Shown: positions 37,690 to 46,595 of the stretch, in pieces | Layout: every line of letters begins with the position of its first letter | Position numbering within the stretch: position 1 is the stretch's first letter | NCBI GenBank assembly: GCA_017302635.1 | Contig: JAFLCX010000001.1 | Location: 1,364,001 to 1,428,000, forward strand | Direction of reading: 5' to 3' | Source: Hyphomicrobiales bacterium | Lineage (GTDB): Bacteria; Pseudomonadota; Alphaproteobacteria; Rhizobiales; Beijerinckiaceae | Length of the DNA: 64,000 nt | The notes under the pieces: model-generated | What the model saw: the letters and a program-made list of their open reading frames with translations, nothing else | Told to the model about the DNA's origin: nothing | Databases searched by the model: none | Program-made: the position numbers and the translations under genes

Positions 37690-38415
37690 TCACACCATAT
37701 ATTGCCCGCCATTGGCCGAGAGTGTCGAGCCGGTGATGAACCCGGCCTCATCCGCCGCAAGGAACACCACCGCGCGGGCGATCTCCTCGGGCTCACCGAG
37801 GCGACCCACCGGAATTTGCGGCAGGATGGCCTTTTCAAGCACTTCCGGGGCAATCGCCTTCACCATATCGGTGCCAATATAGCCGGGGCAGATCGTGTTC
37901 ACGGTGATGCCGGCGCGCGCACCCTCCTGGGCGAGCGCTTTCACGAAGCCGATATCGCCTGCTTTCGCGGCCGAATAGTTCACCTGACCCATCTGCCCCT
38001 TCTGACCGTTGACCGAGGAGATGCAGATGACGCGACCGAATTTGCGCGCGCGCATGCCCTCCCAGACCGGGCGGGTCATGTTGAAGAGCGAGTTGAGGTT
38101 GGTGTTGATGACGCCATACCACTGGTCTTTCGTCATCTTGTGGAACATGCCGTCCTTGGTGATGCCGGCATTGTTCACCAGCACTTCCACCGGGCCCAGA
38201 TCAGCCTCGACCTTGGCAATGCCCGCGACGCAGGAATCGTAGTCCGAGACGTCCCACTTGTAGGTCGGGATGCCGGTTTCCTTGGTGAAGGCGGCAGCCG
38301 CCTCGTCATTGCCGGCATAGGATGCCGCAACCTTGTAGCCGGCGGCCTTGAGGCCTTTTGAGATCGCCGCGCCAATCCCGCGCGAGCCCCCTGTAACCAA
38401 TGCGACGCGTGCCAT
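37690..38415 (-). CDS. phaB: Acetoacetyl-CoA reductase PhaB
   Basis: 241 residues, short-chain dehydrogenase. It makes (R)-3-hydroxybutyryl-CoA for polyhydroxybutyrate, normally with NADPH. The cofactor motif TGGSRGIG (8-15), NNAG (81-84), catalytic Ser near 133-134, Tyr147 and Lys151 are all present, with GYIGTDMVKAIAPEVLEKAILPQIPVGRLGEP typical of PhaB. AAGGGG lies about 8 nt before the ATG. It follows phaA by 101 bp and ends at a terminator. FabG is the nearest relative, but the phaA context settles the call. Confidence 0.95.
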   Translation of the reverse strand: MARVALVTGGSRGIGAAISKGLKAAGYKVAASYAGNDEAAAAFTKETGIPTYKWDVSDYDSCVAGIAKVEADLGPVEVLVNNAGITKDGMFHKMTKDQWYGVINTNLNSLFNMTRPVWEGMRARKFGRVICISSVNGQKGQMGQVNYSAAKAGDIGFVKALAQEGARAGITVNTICPGYIGTDMVKAIAPEVLEKAILPQIPVGRLGEPEEIARAVVFLAADEAGFITGSTLSANGGQYMV

Positions 38416-38516
38416 GTTCTTGCCCCTTGTTGTGATGGCGCTTCCGGAAAAGTCCCGTGTTCTTGCCCCGCGCGCTCATGAAACCCGGCGCGCAGGGTCG
38501 TTCGTGATCGAGACGC

Positions 38517-39695
38517 TCAGCGCTCCACGCAGAGCGCCACGCCCATGCCGCCGCCGATGCAGAGCGTGGCGAGGCCCTTCTTGGCACCCCGGCGCTGCAT
38601 TTCGAACAAGAGCGTGTTGAGGATGCGCGCGCCCGAAGCGCCGATCGGATGACCGATCGCGATCGCGCCGCCATTGACGTTCACGATCGAGGGATCCCAG
38701 CCCATATCCTTGTTCACGGCGAGAGCCTGCGCCGCAAAGGCCTCGTTGGCCTCGACGAGATCGAGATCCGAGACTTTCCAGCCGGCCTTCTCCAATGCGC
38801 GGCGCGAAGCCGGAATTGGCCCCGTGCCCATGATGGCTGGGTCGACGCCGCAGGTCGCCCAGCTCACGATGCGGGCCATCGCGGTGATGCCCCGCTTATT
38901 GGCTTCCGCCTCGCTCATCAGCACAGCGGCAGCCGCGCCGTCATTGATGCCCGAGGCATTGCCGGCGGTCACGGTGCCTTCCTTGATGAAGGCGGGGCGG
39001 AGCTTCGCCATCGCGTCGAGGGTCGAGCCATGGCGCGGATACTCGTCAGCCTCGACCACCACATCGCCCTTGCGGGTTTTCACGGTGTGGGCGACGATCT
39101 CATCCTTGAACTTGCCAGCCTTCTGCGCAGCCTCGGCCTTGTTCTGCGAGGCGACGGCGAAGGCGTCCTGCTCGTCGCGCGTCAGCTGCCATTTGGCTGC
39201 CACGTTCTCGGCGGTCTGGCCCATATGGTAGCCTTGGAAGGCATCCCAGAGGCCGTCACGCAGCATGGTGTCGACCATCTTCATCTCGCCCATCTTGGTG
39301 CCGGAGCGCAGATAGGCCGCATGCGGCGCGAGCGTCATCGATTCCTGGCCGCCGGCCACAATGATCGAGGCATCGCCATTGGCGATCTGCTGCATGCCGA
39401 TCGCCACCGCGCGCAGGCCCGAACCACAAAGCTGGTTCAGCGCCCAGGCGGTGCGCTCCTGTGGGATGCCTGCCGCCATCGCGGCCTGGCGGGCGGCGTT
39501 CTGCCCGGTATTGGCGGTGAGCACCTGGCCCAGGATCACTTCATCGACCTCGGCCGGTGCGACACCGGCACGAGACAGCGCCCCCTTGATCGCGGTAGCA
39601 CCCAGCTCGTGAGCGGGGACATCGGCGAAGGCGCCGCTGAAGGCTCCCACTGCGGTGCGAGCGGCGCTCGCGATGACGATCGATTGAGAAGCCAT
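38517..39695 (-). CDS. phaA: Acetyl-CoA acetyltransferase PhaA (beta-ketothiolase)
   Basis: 392 residues, the standard thiolase length. It condenses two acetyl-CoA into acetoacetyl-CoA for PHB. Catalytic Cys90 ([10 protein letters not shown]), His349 ([13 protein letters not shown]) and Cys379 (LCIGGGMG) are present. The ATG at 39695 has a near-perfect SD (AGGAGG) 5-6 nt upstream, so the longer frame to 39725 was rejected. It is transcribed away from phaR. phaB follows 101 bp downstream in the same direction, and an 11-bp direct repeat (GTTCTTGCCCC on the plus strand, 38416-38426 and 38459-38469) lies in that gap. Confidence 0.96.
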   Translation of the reverse strand: MASQSIVIASAARTAVGAFSGAFADVPAHELGATAIKGALSRAGVAPAEVDEVILGQVLTANTGQNAARQAAMAAGIPQERTAWALNQLCGSGLRAVAIGMQQIANGDASIIVAGGQESMTLAPHAAYLRSGTKMGEMKMVDTMLRDGLWDAFQGYHMGQTAENVAAKWQLTRDEQDAFAVASQNKAEAAQKAGKFKDEIVAHTVKTRKGDVVVEADEYPRHGSTLDAMAKLRPAFIKEGTVTAGNASGINDGAAAAVLMSEAEANKRGITAMARIVSWATCGVDPAIMGTGPIPASRRALEKAGWKVSDLDLVEANEAFAAQALAVNKDMGWDPSIVNVNGGAIAIGHPIGASGARILNTLLFEMQRRGAKKGLATLCIGGGMGVALCVER

Positions 39696-39870
39696 GGTTT
39701 CCTCCTGCTGACGGCCGGATGGCACATTTATAAGCTAGATGCTATGAGACGTGCAGTGCAACACTCGTCAAGCTGGAAATCCGGCTTATGCCGATCCTGC
39801 GGGCGTGGGTTGCGATCAAGGTATGGCGGCCTGCTTTTTCCGGCCGCGTGCGAGACCCGATGGTGTATTC

Positions 39871-40413
39871 ATGGCCGAAAGCGGCGCTAAAGACCCGATT
39901 ATCATCAAGAAATACGCCAACCGGCGCCTCTATCACACGGGCACAAGTTCCTATGTGACGCTGGAAGATCTGGCGCAGATGGTGCGGGCTGGCGAAGATT
40001 TCGTCGTGACCGATGCGAAAACCGGCGAGGAGATCACCCGCTCTGTCCTGACCCAGATCATCTTCGAACAGGAGAACAAGGGCCAGTTCCTGCTACCCAT
40101 CGCCTTCCTGCGACAGCTGATCCAGTTCTACGGCGATCACATGCAGGCGCTCGTGCCACGTTACCTCGAAATGTCACTCACGCGGTTCATGTCCGATCAG
40201 GACAAGCTGCGCGAGCAGATGGCCAAGGGCTTTGGCGGCACGGCCTTCAACCCGGCGGCGGCTTTCAGCAAGCAGGCCATGTCGGCGATGGACGAGCAGG
40301 TGCGCAACAACATGGCCATGTTCGAAGAGGCGATGCGCGCCTTCACCTTCCCCGGTTTTCCAGCCGCGAAACCGGGAGAGAAAGAAAACGGTCCCGATAA
40401 GAAAAAGGGCTAG
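39871..40413 (+). CDS. phaR: Polyhydroxyalkanoate synthesis repressor PhaR
   Basis: 180 residues. PhaR binds PHB granules and DNA and represses phasin and other PHB genes when no granule is present. The N-terminal domain (KDPIIIKKYANRRLYHTGTSSYVTLEDLAQMVRAGEDFVVTDAKTGEEITRSVLTQII) is highly conserved; the second domain (LRQLIQFYGDHMQALVPRYLEMSLTRF) and a Lys-rich tail follow. The ATG at 39871 starts the family N-terminus. It diverges from phaA, and a TGCA-G-TGCA element (39752-39760) in the 175-bp gap might be a PhaR site. Its stop is 2 bp from the EAL gene stop. Confidence 0.95.
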   Translation: MAESGAKDPIIIKKYANRRLYHTGTSSYVTLEDLAQMVRAGEDFVVTDAKTGEEITRSVLTQIIFEQENKGQFLLPIAFLRQLIQFYGDHMQALVPRYLEMSLTRFMSDQDKLREQMAKGFGGTAFNPAAAFSKQAMSAMDEQVRNNMAMFEEAMRAFTFPGFPAAKPGEKENGPDKKKG

Positions 40414-40415
40414 GC

Positions 40416-42161
40416 TCAGGCGGTCGCGCGGAGCAGGTTTTGCCCGCTCGGCAACTTCGTCGAAGCGGGGCCGACGAAATCGCCTTGTAGATATTCGACA
40501 CGCCAGGAGGTGAGGAGATTGGCCGTCTCCTCATCCTGAACCCATTCCGCCACCGTCTCGATCTTCAGATGTCGGGCCAGTTGCAGCAGCGTCTGCACGA
40601 AGAAACGATCATCCTCCGAGCGCGCCAGATTCTTGATGAAGGTCCCGTCGATCTTGAGGATGTCGATCGGCAGCAGGCGCATGTTGCGGAACGAGGTGTG
40701 GCCCGCTCCGAAATCATCGATCGCGACACGTGCGCCGCAATCCTTGATCGCCTCGATGAGTTTCTGCGCGGCCTGAAGGTCTTCGATCAGCGAGGTTTCG
40801 GTGATCTCCACAACCAGCCGGGAGGCTACGCGCGAATCGATCGAGAGATGCGCGCGGAACGCGGCCATCCAGTCCGGGTGAAGCGCTGTGTCGACGCCGA
40901 CATTGACGGTGAGTTCGATATCATGCCGCTCGCGCAGGGTTTCGAGCGCCAGCTCCATCACGCGATGATCAATCAGGTGCAGGAATCCGAGACGTTCGGC
41001 GACCGGCACAATCGCCCCGGCCCCGACCAGTTCGCCCTCCGGCGTCATCATGCGCACCAACGATTCGTACATCGCGACCTTGCCCGTGGCTGAATGCACG
41101 ATTGGCTGGAAGGCGAGTTCGATCCGCCGGTCATTGAGCGCCGACAGCACCGTATCGGTGGATTCGCGGTTCGACGAGCGCTGGTTGCGCTTGTCGGGAT
41201 CGGATGAATAGGCCTGAAACGCCTGATCCTGCCGATCCTTGGCGTCATTCAAGGCCTCTTCGCAGGCATGCAGGGCCTCGATCGCGGTTTTCGCGTCGCG
41301 CGGCACGGCGACACCGCCGATATGCACGGAAGCCGAGATCGGCCCTGCGCTGGTCTCGATCGGGTTGGAGCGAATGGCGGAGGCCAGCCTGTTCGCCACA
41401 TAATCCATGTGTTCGGCGAGGCTGGGTGCCAGCACGATGCCGATCTTGTTCGTGGCATAGCGCCCCAGAATGTCGCGCCGCCGGATCAACCCGCGCAAGC
41501 GCCGGGCGAGCGCGGCAATGATTTCGTCGCCGATATGATAGCCGTAGGTCTTGTTCAGCGCGGCGAGATCATCGACCGCGACCATCATCAGCACGAGGCC
41601 GCGCGAATCTTTCGCGTTGGACTGGATGGAATCCCCGAGCGCATTGCAAAAATCGGCGCGGGTGAGCGCGCCGGTCGTGGGATCGAAATGCCGCTTGGTC
41701 ACCAGCGACAACTCTTCCGAGGTCGGCGCCAGCACCCGCCGGCATACACCGTGGACCAGGCGCGGGCGACCCTGCTCGTTGGCGAACCAGCGACCCGAAT
41801 CCTCCACCCAGAAGCGCAGCCCCGGTGCGGGATTGATGAGGTAGCGCGTTGCGAAGGCCACGCCCGTGCCCTGGTCGCGCCGCTCGCTCTCGAACACCTC
41901 GGCATGGCGCGAATGCGGGCTGGCCTGATCGATGAGTGTGGCGAACGAGGTGCCGGAATTCAGGCTTGCCATGTCACGCACGCCAAAAATCTGCGTGGCT
42001 TCGAGCCCCCAGGTCATCACGTCGGTTTCGATGTTCCAGGAATAGGTTGCCTCGCCCAGGTCGCGCGTGGCGTCGAGCAGCATGTCGGCAGAGACGCGCT
42101 CTACATCCGGCTGGCCCGAAAAAGCGACGATATTGCTGCCATTATCCGTGCTGGAAGTCAT
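40416..42161 (-). CDS. GGDEF/EAL protein, probable c-di-GMP phosphodiesterase with a degenerate cyclase domain
   Basis: 581 residues. A PAS-like N-terminus (about 35-160, with TYSWNIETDVMTWGLEATQIFG) precedes a GGDEF-like domain (about 165-320) and an EAL domain (about 335-570). The cyclase signature is lost (RYATNKIGIVL where GGDEF should stand), so it should not make c-di-GMP. The EAL site is ESL, but the Glu, Asn (VNVGVD), Glu (VEITET), DDFGAGHTS, Lys (LKIDG) and Gln (YLQG) are kept, so phosphodiesterase activity is likely. No membrane segment is seen. It converges with phaR and diverges from a small gene. Confidence 0.88.
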   Translation of the reverse strand: MTSSTDNGSNIVAFSGQPDVERVSADMLLDATRDLGEATYSWNIETDVMTWGLEATQIFGVRDMASLNSGTSFATLIDQASPHSRHAEVFESERRDQGTGVAFATRYLINPAPGLRFWVEDSGRWFANEQGRPRLVHGVCRRVLAPTSEELSLVTKRHFDPTTGALTRADFCNALGDSIQSNAKDSRGLVLMMVAVDDLAALNKTYGYHIGDEIIAALARRLRGLIRRRDILGRYATNKIGIVLAPSLAEHMDYVANRLASAIRSNPIETSAGPISASVHIGGVAVPRDAKTAIEALHACEEALNDAKDRQDQAFQAYSSDPDKRNQRSSNRESTDTVLSALNDRRIELAFQPIVHSATGKVAMYESLVRMMTPEGELVGAGAIVPVAERLGFLHLIDHRVMELALETLRERHDIELTVNVGVDTALHPDWMAAFRAHLSIDSRVASRLVVEITETSLIEDLQAAQKLIEAIKDCGARVAIDDFGAGHTSFRNMRLLPIDILKIDGTFIKNLARSEDDRFFVQTLLQLARHLKIETVAEWVQDEETANLLTSWRVEYLQGDFVGPASTKLPSGQNLLRATA

Positions 42162-42259
42162 GATCTCGTCCGGTTCCGTCCGTCTGGCCGCGCTCGCAGG
42201 CGACCAATGTCGGCGCGTCTGAATTGGAGATTCTCCCCTCGAACTCTCGCCTCAAGGCA

Positions 42260-42274
42260 TTAAGGTTGCGTAAA
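42260..42274. promoter_or_regulatory. CtrA-box-like element
   Basis: TTAA-N7-TAAA at 42260-42274 differs by one base from the TTAA-N7-TTAA consensus of the cell-cycle regulator CtrA. It lies in the 201-bp divergent region between the EAL gene and the small gene at 42363, about 90-100 bp from each start. Confidence 0.35.
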
Positions 42275-42362
42275 CTTTGTTTTGTGTGTCGCGCGGGAAA
42301 TGTTGATTTTCGTCGGGTTTTTTCGAGCGAGGCTTCGGCACGGCCTTTGCGACCCGGGAGGC

Positions 42363-42668
42363 ATGAGCACGATCCATGTCCCCGTTCTGTACCAAACTGA
42401 AACATTTTCCTTCGATGGCCGCGCCCGTTCGTCCGGTAGCGGTACAGCGGACCGGTCCGGAACGGTTCCGAAATCCGCACCCGGCGGCAAGCCGGCGAAG
42501 GCGGCCGATTTTCTTGTCCACCTGATGGTGTCGGGTGATCCTGATTTCCGGAAGGTGCTGGGGCGGCGTGACATCGCCTCGGCGCGCGAGGCAGCCTATG
42601 CCTTTGCCACCGCACACAAGACCTCGCGGCTCGCGGAAAACGAGAAAACCGAACTCCGCGTCGCCTGA
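42363..42668 (+). CDS. Small hypothetical protein, 101 residues
   Basis: I do not recognise a family. The N-terminus (MSTIHVPVLYQTETFSFDGR) is followed by a Ser/Gly-rich stretch (RSSGSGTADRSGTVPKSAPGG) and a helical C-terminal part (ADFLVHLMVSGDPDFRKVLGRRDIASAREAAYAFATAHKTSR). No signal peptide, membrane segment or Cys. A strong SD (GGGAGG) lies 4 nt before the ATG, and a strong terminator follows, which together support a real gene. It is monocistronic, between the EAL gene (divergent, with a CtrA-like box in between) and rpmF (convergent). Confidence 0.65.
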   Translation: MSTIHVPVLYQTETFSFDGRARSSGSGTADRSGTVPKSAPGGKPAKAADFLVHLMVSGDPDFRKVLGRRDIASAREAAYAFATAHKTSRLAENEKTELRVA

Positions 42669-42708
42669 TCGGATTTGGCGCCCAAGAGGTTTGTGAACCG
42701 GCAATAAG

Positions 42709-42743
42709 AAGCCCGGGTCGGCCTGCCGCCGAACCCGGGCTTT
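42709..42743. terminator. Terminator between the small gene and rpmF
   Basis: A 10-bp stem, AAGCCCGGGT (42709-42718) and ACCCGGGCTT (42733-42742), has a 14-nt loop that can itself pair in part. It lies between converging genes and can act on both strands. Confidence 0.8.
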
Positions 42744-42779
42744 CAGTTGTCTGGCTGCGCCGAAGCGCAGGCGAATTCG

Positions 42780-42965
42780 TTATTCCGCGACCTTCGACGG
42801 CAGAACCTGACGGCCCTTGTACATGCCGGATTTCAGGTCGATATGGTGCGGGCGGCGCAGTTCGCCGGTGTTCTTGTCCTCGACATAGCTCGGCGCGGCG
42901 AGGGCATCGGCCGAACGGCGCATGCCCTGTTTCGAGCGCGAGACCTTCTTTTTCGGAACGGCCAT
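42780..42965 (-). CDS. rpmF: 50S ribosomal protein L32
   Basis: 61 residues. The start [20 protein letters not shown] and the [30 protein letters not shown] body are those of alphaproteobacterial L32, a component of the large ribosomal subunit. No zinc-binding cysteines are present, so it is the zinc-free form. It is monocistronic here, diverging from ispA and followed by a terminator. In many bacteria rpmF is followed by plsX and fabH; that linkage is absent here, as usual for Rhizobiales. Confidence 0.97.
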   Translation of the reverse strand: MAVPKKKVSRSKQGMRRSADALAAPSYVEDKNTGELRRPHHIDLKSGMYKGRQVLPSKVAE

Positions 42966-43157
42966 CGTATAAACTCCAGAATTCAGCGGGCTTCATGCCC
43001 GGAAGAAACCGTCTCGCGGGGTCGGGAAACCGAACCCTTCGAAGCCGGCAAAAGCGGAAGACGGCGGGCTATACACGCTTCACTTTGCAAAAGCCAGCCC
43101 GAAACGCGATAAGCCGAAGCAGTGTCGCGCGCGGTTCCAGAGGCAGGAGAATTGAGC

Positions 43158-44069
43158 ATGCAGGCGGAGTTCCGCGCGAGACTGGAAGCCCATGCCCGGG
43201 CGGTCGAGATGACCCTGAGCGAGGCGCTCGCGCCGGGGCGCCGTTCGGAACGCCTGATGGCCGCGATGCGCCATGCGGTTTTTGCCGGGGGCAAGCGTCT
43301 CAGACCCTATCTCGTGATTGAAAGCGCAAGGCTTTTCGGCGTCGAGGGTGAAGGGCCCCGGCGCGTTGCGGCGGCTCTGGAAGCCGTTCACTGCTATTCG
43401 CTCGTGCATGACGACCTGCCGGCGATGGATGATGACGATCTGCGCCGCGGCCAGCCCACCGTGCATCGTGCCTTTGACGAAGCGACGGCGATTCTTGCCG
43501 GCGATGGCCTGCTGACACTTGCCTTCGCCCTTCTCGCCGACAAGCGCACCGCGCCGCGTGCCGGGGCACGCGTCAAGCTCGTCGGAGCGCTTGCCCATGC
43601 TTCCGGCATTGACGGCATGGTCGGCGGACAGATGCTCGATCTTGCGGCCGAGGGGCGTTTCGAAAGCCGTCGGCGCAGGCAGGGCCTGCACGCGATCCGG
43701 CATCTGCAATCCTTGAAGACTGGCGCGCTCATCCGCTTTGCGGCGGAGGCTGGTATTCTGCTCGCCCCGCATGTCTCGCGGGAAGAGAAGCGAGCACTTG
43801 CCCTTTACGGCGAGGCGCTCGGCTTCGCGTTCCAGATCCGTGATGATCTTCTCGACATTGAGGGTGAGGCTGCGATCGTCGGCAAGGCTCTGGCGAAGGA
43901 TCATCAGGCCGGCAAGGCGACTCTCGTCAGCCTGATGGGAGTCGAGGGCGCGAGGGCCGAACTCTCCCGCGTTACCGATGGCGCGATCGCGGCTCTTGAT
44001 GAGGTGTTCGGCGCTCGTGCCGGGGCTCTGGCCGATGTGCTGGTTTTCAACAGGAACCGCGACAAATAG
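43158..44069 (+). CDS. ispA: Farnesyl (polyprenyl) diphosphate synthase, IspA type
   Basis: 303 residues. It condenses isopentenyl and dimethylallyl diphosphates to farnesyl diphosphate. The first Asp-rich motif (HDDLPAMDDDDLRRGQPT, from Asp85) and the second (IRDDLLD, Asp229-Asp233) are intact, with GGKRLRP at 44-50. The extra two residues between the first Asp pair and the next mark the bacterial short-chain type. The ATG at 43158 has AGGAGA 8 nt upstream; a GTG at 43122 was rejected. No dxs or xseB lies beside it. A hairpin separates it from macA. Confidence 0.93.
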   Translation: MQAEFRARLEAHARAVEMTLSEALAPGRRSERLMAAMRHAVFAGGKRLRPYLVIESARLFGVEGEGPRRVAAALEAVHCYSLVHDDLPAMDDDDLRRGQPTVHRAFDEATAILAGDGLLTLAFALLADKRTAPRAGARVKLVGALAHASGIDGMVGGQMLDLAAEGRFESRRRRQGLHAIRHLQSLKTGALIRFAAEAGILLAPHVSREEKRALALYGEALGFAFQIRDDLLDIEGEAAIVGKALAKDHQAGKATLVSLMGVEGARAELSRVTDGAIAALDEVFGARAGALADVLVFNRNRDK

Positions 44070-44095
44070 GCCGCCCGGGCGCAACTCCATTACAC

Positions 44096-44138
44096 AGGCT
44101 TCATGTGACAGGCGACTTTTCGCCATGTATTGAAGCCT
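44096..44138 (+). promoter_or_regulatory. Nested inverted repeat next to the macA start codon
   Basis: Outer arms AGGCTTCA (44096-44103) and TGAAGCCT (44131-44138) enclose an inner hairpin GGCGA (44111-44115)-CTTT-TCGCC (44120-44124). The outer arm ends 1 nt before the macA ATG (44140), so in RNA it would cover the ribosome site; in DNA it could be an operator. Confidence 0.45.
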
Positions 44139-44139
44139 G

Positions 44140-45855
44140 ATGCGCAAGATTGGTCTGATCGCTCTTCTTCTTCTCGGCGGCCTCGGAGCCTGGGCCTTTG
44201 CCTCGCGCAGCGGCCCCGACAATGCCGAGAACACTCAACGCTACCGCACCGAGCAGGTCTCGCGCGGGCCGATCATTGCGACCGTTTCCGCAACCGGCAC
44301 GGTGACGGCCACCACCACCGTGATTGTGGGGACGCAACTCTCGGGTCAGGTCGTTGAGATTCTCGTCGATCACAACAGCGAGGTGAAGGCCGGGCAGGTG
44401 CTCGCGCGGCTCAACCGCGATACGCTTCTGGCGCGGCGTGATGCCTCCGCTGCAGATCTGAGGCAGGCGCGTGCGGCACGGCTTCTGAATGACGCACAGA
44501 CCGAAAAGGTTCGCGCCGATCTCGATCGCGTGCGGGCCGTCGCCCGAGACATCCAGGCTCAATCCGATCGGGCCCGCACGATGCTGCGTGATGCCGAGGC
44601 GACGTTCGAGCGTCAGCGTAGCCTGAAGGAGCGCGGCATCGCTACTGATGTGCAGATTCAGAACGCGACCACGCAGCGCGATGCCCTGCGTTCGGCCGCG
44701 ACTTCGGCGGAGGCGCAGATCGCTTCCTCGCAGGCTCAGATCGCGGGGCTTGAGGCTGATCTCAAGGTGGTTGAAGCCCAGAAGGCCTCTTCTGATGCCC
44801 AGATTGCCAAGGCTGAGGCTGTGGTCCGGCAGATCGACGTCGATCTCGCCAATTCCGAAATCCGTTCGCCAGTCGATGGTGTTGTCGTGCAACGCAATAT
44901 CGAGTTGGGGCAGACCGTTGCGGCCTCGTTGCAGGCCCCAACCCTGTTTCTGGTGGCGCAGGACCTGAAGACCATAGAGGTCTACATCAACCTTGATGAA
45001 ACCGATGTGGGTCGCGTCAAGCCGGGGCAGGTTGTCGAATTCACGGTCAATGCCTATCCAGGCCGCAATTTCACCGGCACTGTACGGCTCGTGCGGCTCG
45101 GCTCGCAGACCGTGCAGAATGTGGTCATCTATACGACCATCGTGACGGTGAAGAACGACGATCTCGCGCTTCTTCCGGGCATGACGGCGAATGCGCGTGT
45201 GTTCACCGAGCGCAAGGCCGATGTGCTGCGCGTCTCGAATGCGGCCCTGCGCTGGCAGCCTGCGGGAAGCCCGCGCGCCGCCGGGGCTCCGGCCGGTGAA
45301 GCCATACCGGCCTCGCAGCCGGTCGATGATCCGGCTGGCCCCTTCGCCGCTCCGCCGACAGGTGGTGGGCAGGGTGGTCCCGCCCGGCAGGCCCAGCAGC
45401 TTCTCGAAAGCCTCAAGGCGGAATTGCGGCTCGATGCCAGACAGGCCAGCGAAGCCGAAAGGCTCGCAAAAGCGATGGGCGAAGCCATCCAGAAAGCGGG
45501 CAGCAATCCCGAGGCCCGGCGGGAGGCCGCGCGCAGCGAACGCCAGCGTTTCGTTCGCGCGCTGGAGGATATCCTCACGCCGGATCAGCGCACGAAATAC
45601 CGCGAAATCCGCCAGGCGCGCGCGCAGCAGCAGGGCGGACCGCAGCGGAACAATGCGGCGGGCATTCCGGGCCGGGTGCATGCGCTCGATGAAAAGGGCA
45701 ATCCGAAACCCGTTGCCCTGCGCACCGGGGCCACGGATGGCAGCTGGACCGAGGTTCTGAGCGGCGAGATCAAGCCCGGGGAACAGGTTGTGGTGGGCCT
45801 TTCGGCTCAGGCCGTGAAGCCGCGCCAATCCTCCGCCTTCCGGTTCGGATTCTGA
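44140..45855 (+). CDS. macA: MacA-like periplasmic adaptor with an inserted helical LTxxQ segment
   Basis: 571 residues, much longer than the usual 370-400. An N-terminal anchor (IGLIALLLLGGLGAWAFA) precedes a HlyD/MacA body: lipoyl half TTTVIVGTQLSGQVVEILVDHNSEVKAGQVLARL, a long coiled-coil hairpin (about 90-235), NSEIRSPVDGVVVQRNIELGQTV and a beta-barrel region. After VLRVSNAALRWQP comes a Pro/Gly linker (about 378-413) and a helical insert (about 414-500) with ILTPDQRTKYREIRQAR, like Spy/CpxP LTxxQ motifs. The membrane-proximal strands then resume (GRVHALDEKGNPKPVALRTG). It works with the two following genes as a MacAB-type exporter. Confidence 0.88.
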   Translation: MRKIGLIALLLLGGLGAWAFASRSGPDNAENTQRYRTEQVSRGPIIATVSATGTVTATTTVIVGTQLSGQVVEILVDHNSEVKAGQVLARLNRDTLLARRDASAADLRQARAARLLNDAQTEKVRADLDRVRAVARDIQAQSDRARTMLRDAEATFERQRSLKERGIATDVQIQNATTQRDALRSAATSAEAQIASSQAQIAGLEADLKVVEAQKASSDAQIAKAEAVVRQIDVDLANSEIRSPVDGVVVQRNIELGQTVAASLQAPTLFLVAQDLKTIEVYINLDETDVGRVKPGQVVEFTVNAYPGRNFTGTVRLVRLGSQTVQNVVIYTTIVTVKNDDLALLPGMTANARVFTERKADVLRVSNAALRWQPAGSPRAAGAPAGEAIPASQPVDDPAGPFAAPPTGGGQGGPARQAQQLLESLKAELRLDARQASEAERLAKAMGEAIQKAGSNPEARREAARSERQRFVRALEDILTPDQRTKYREIRQARAQQQGGPQRNNAAGIPGRVHALDEKGNPKPVALRTGATDGSWTEVLSGEIKPGEQVVVGLSAQAVKPRQSSAFRFGF

Positions 45856-45857
45856 GC

Positions 45858-46591
<734 letters not shown>

Positions 46592-46595
<4 letters not shown>

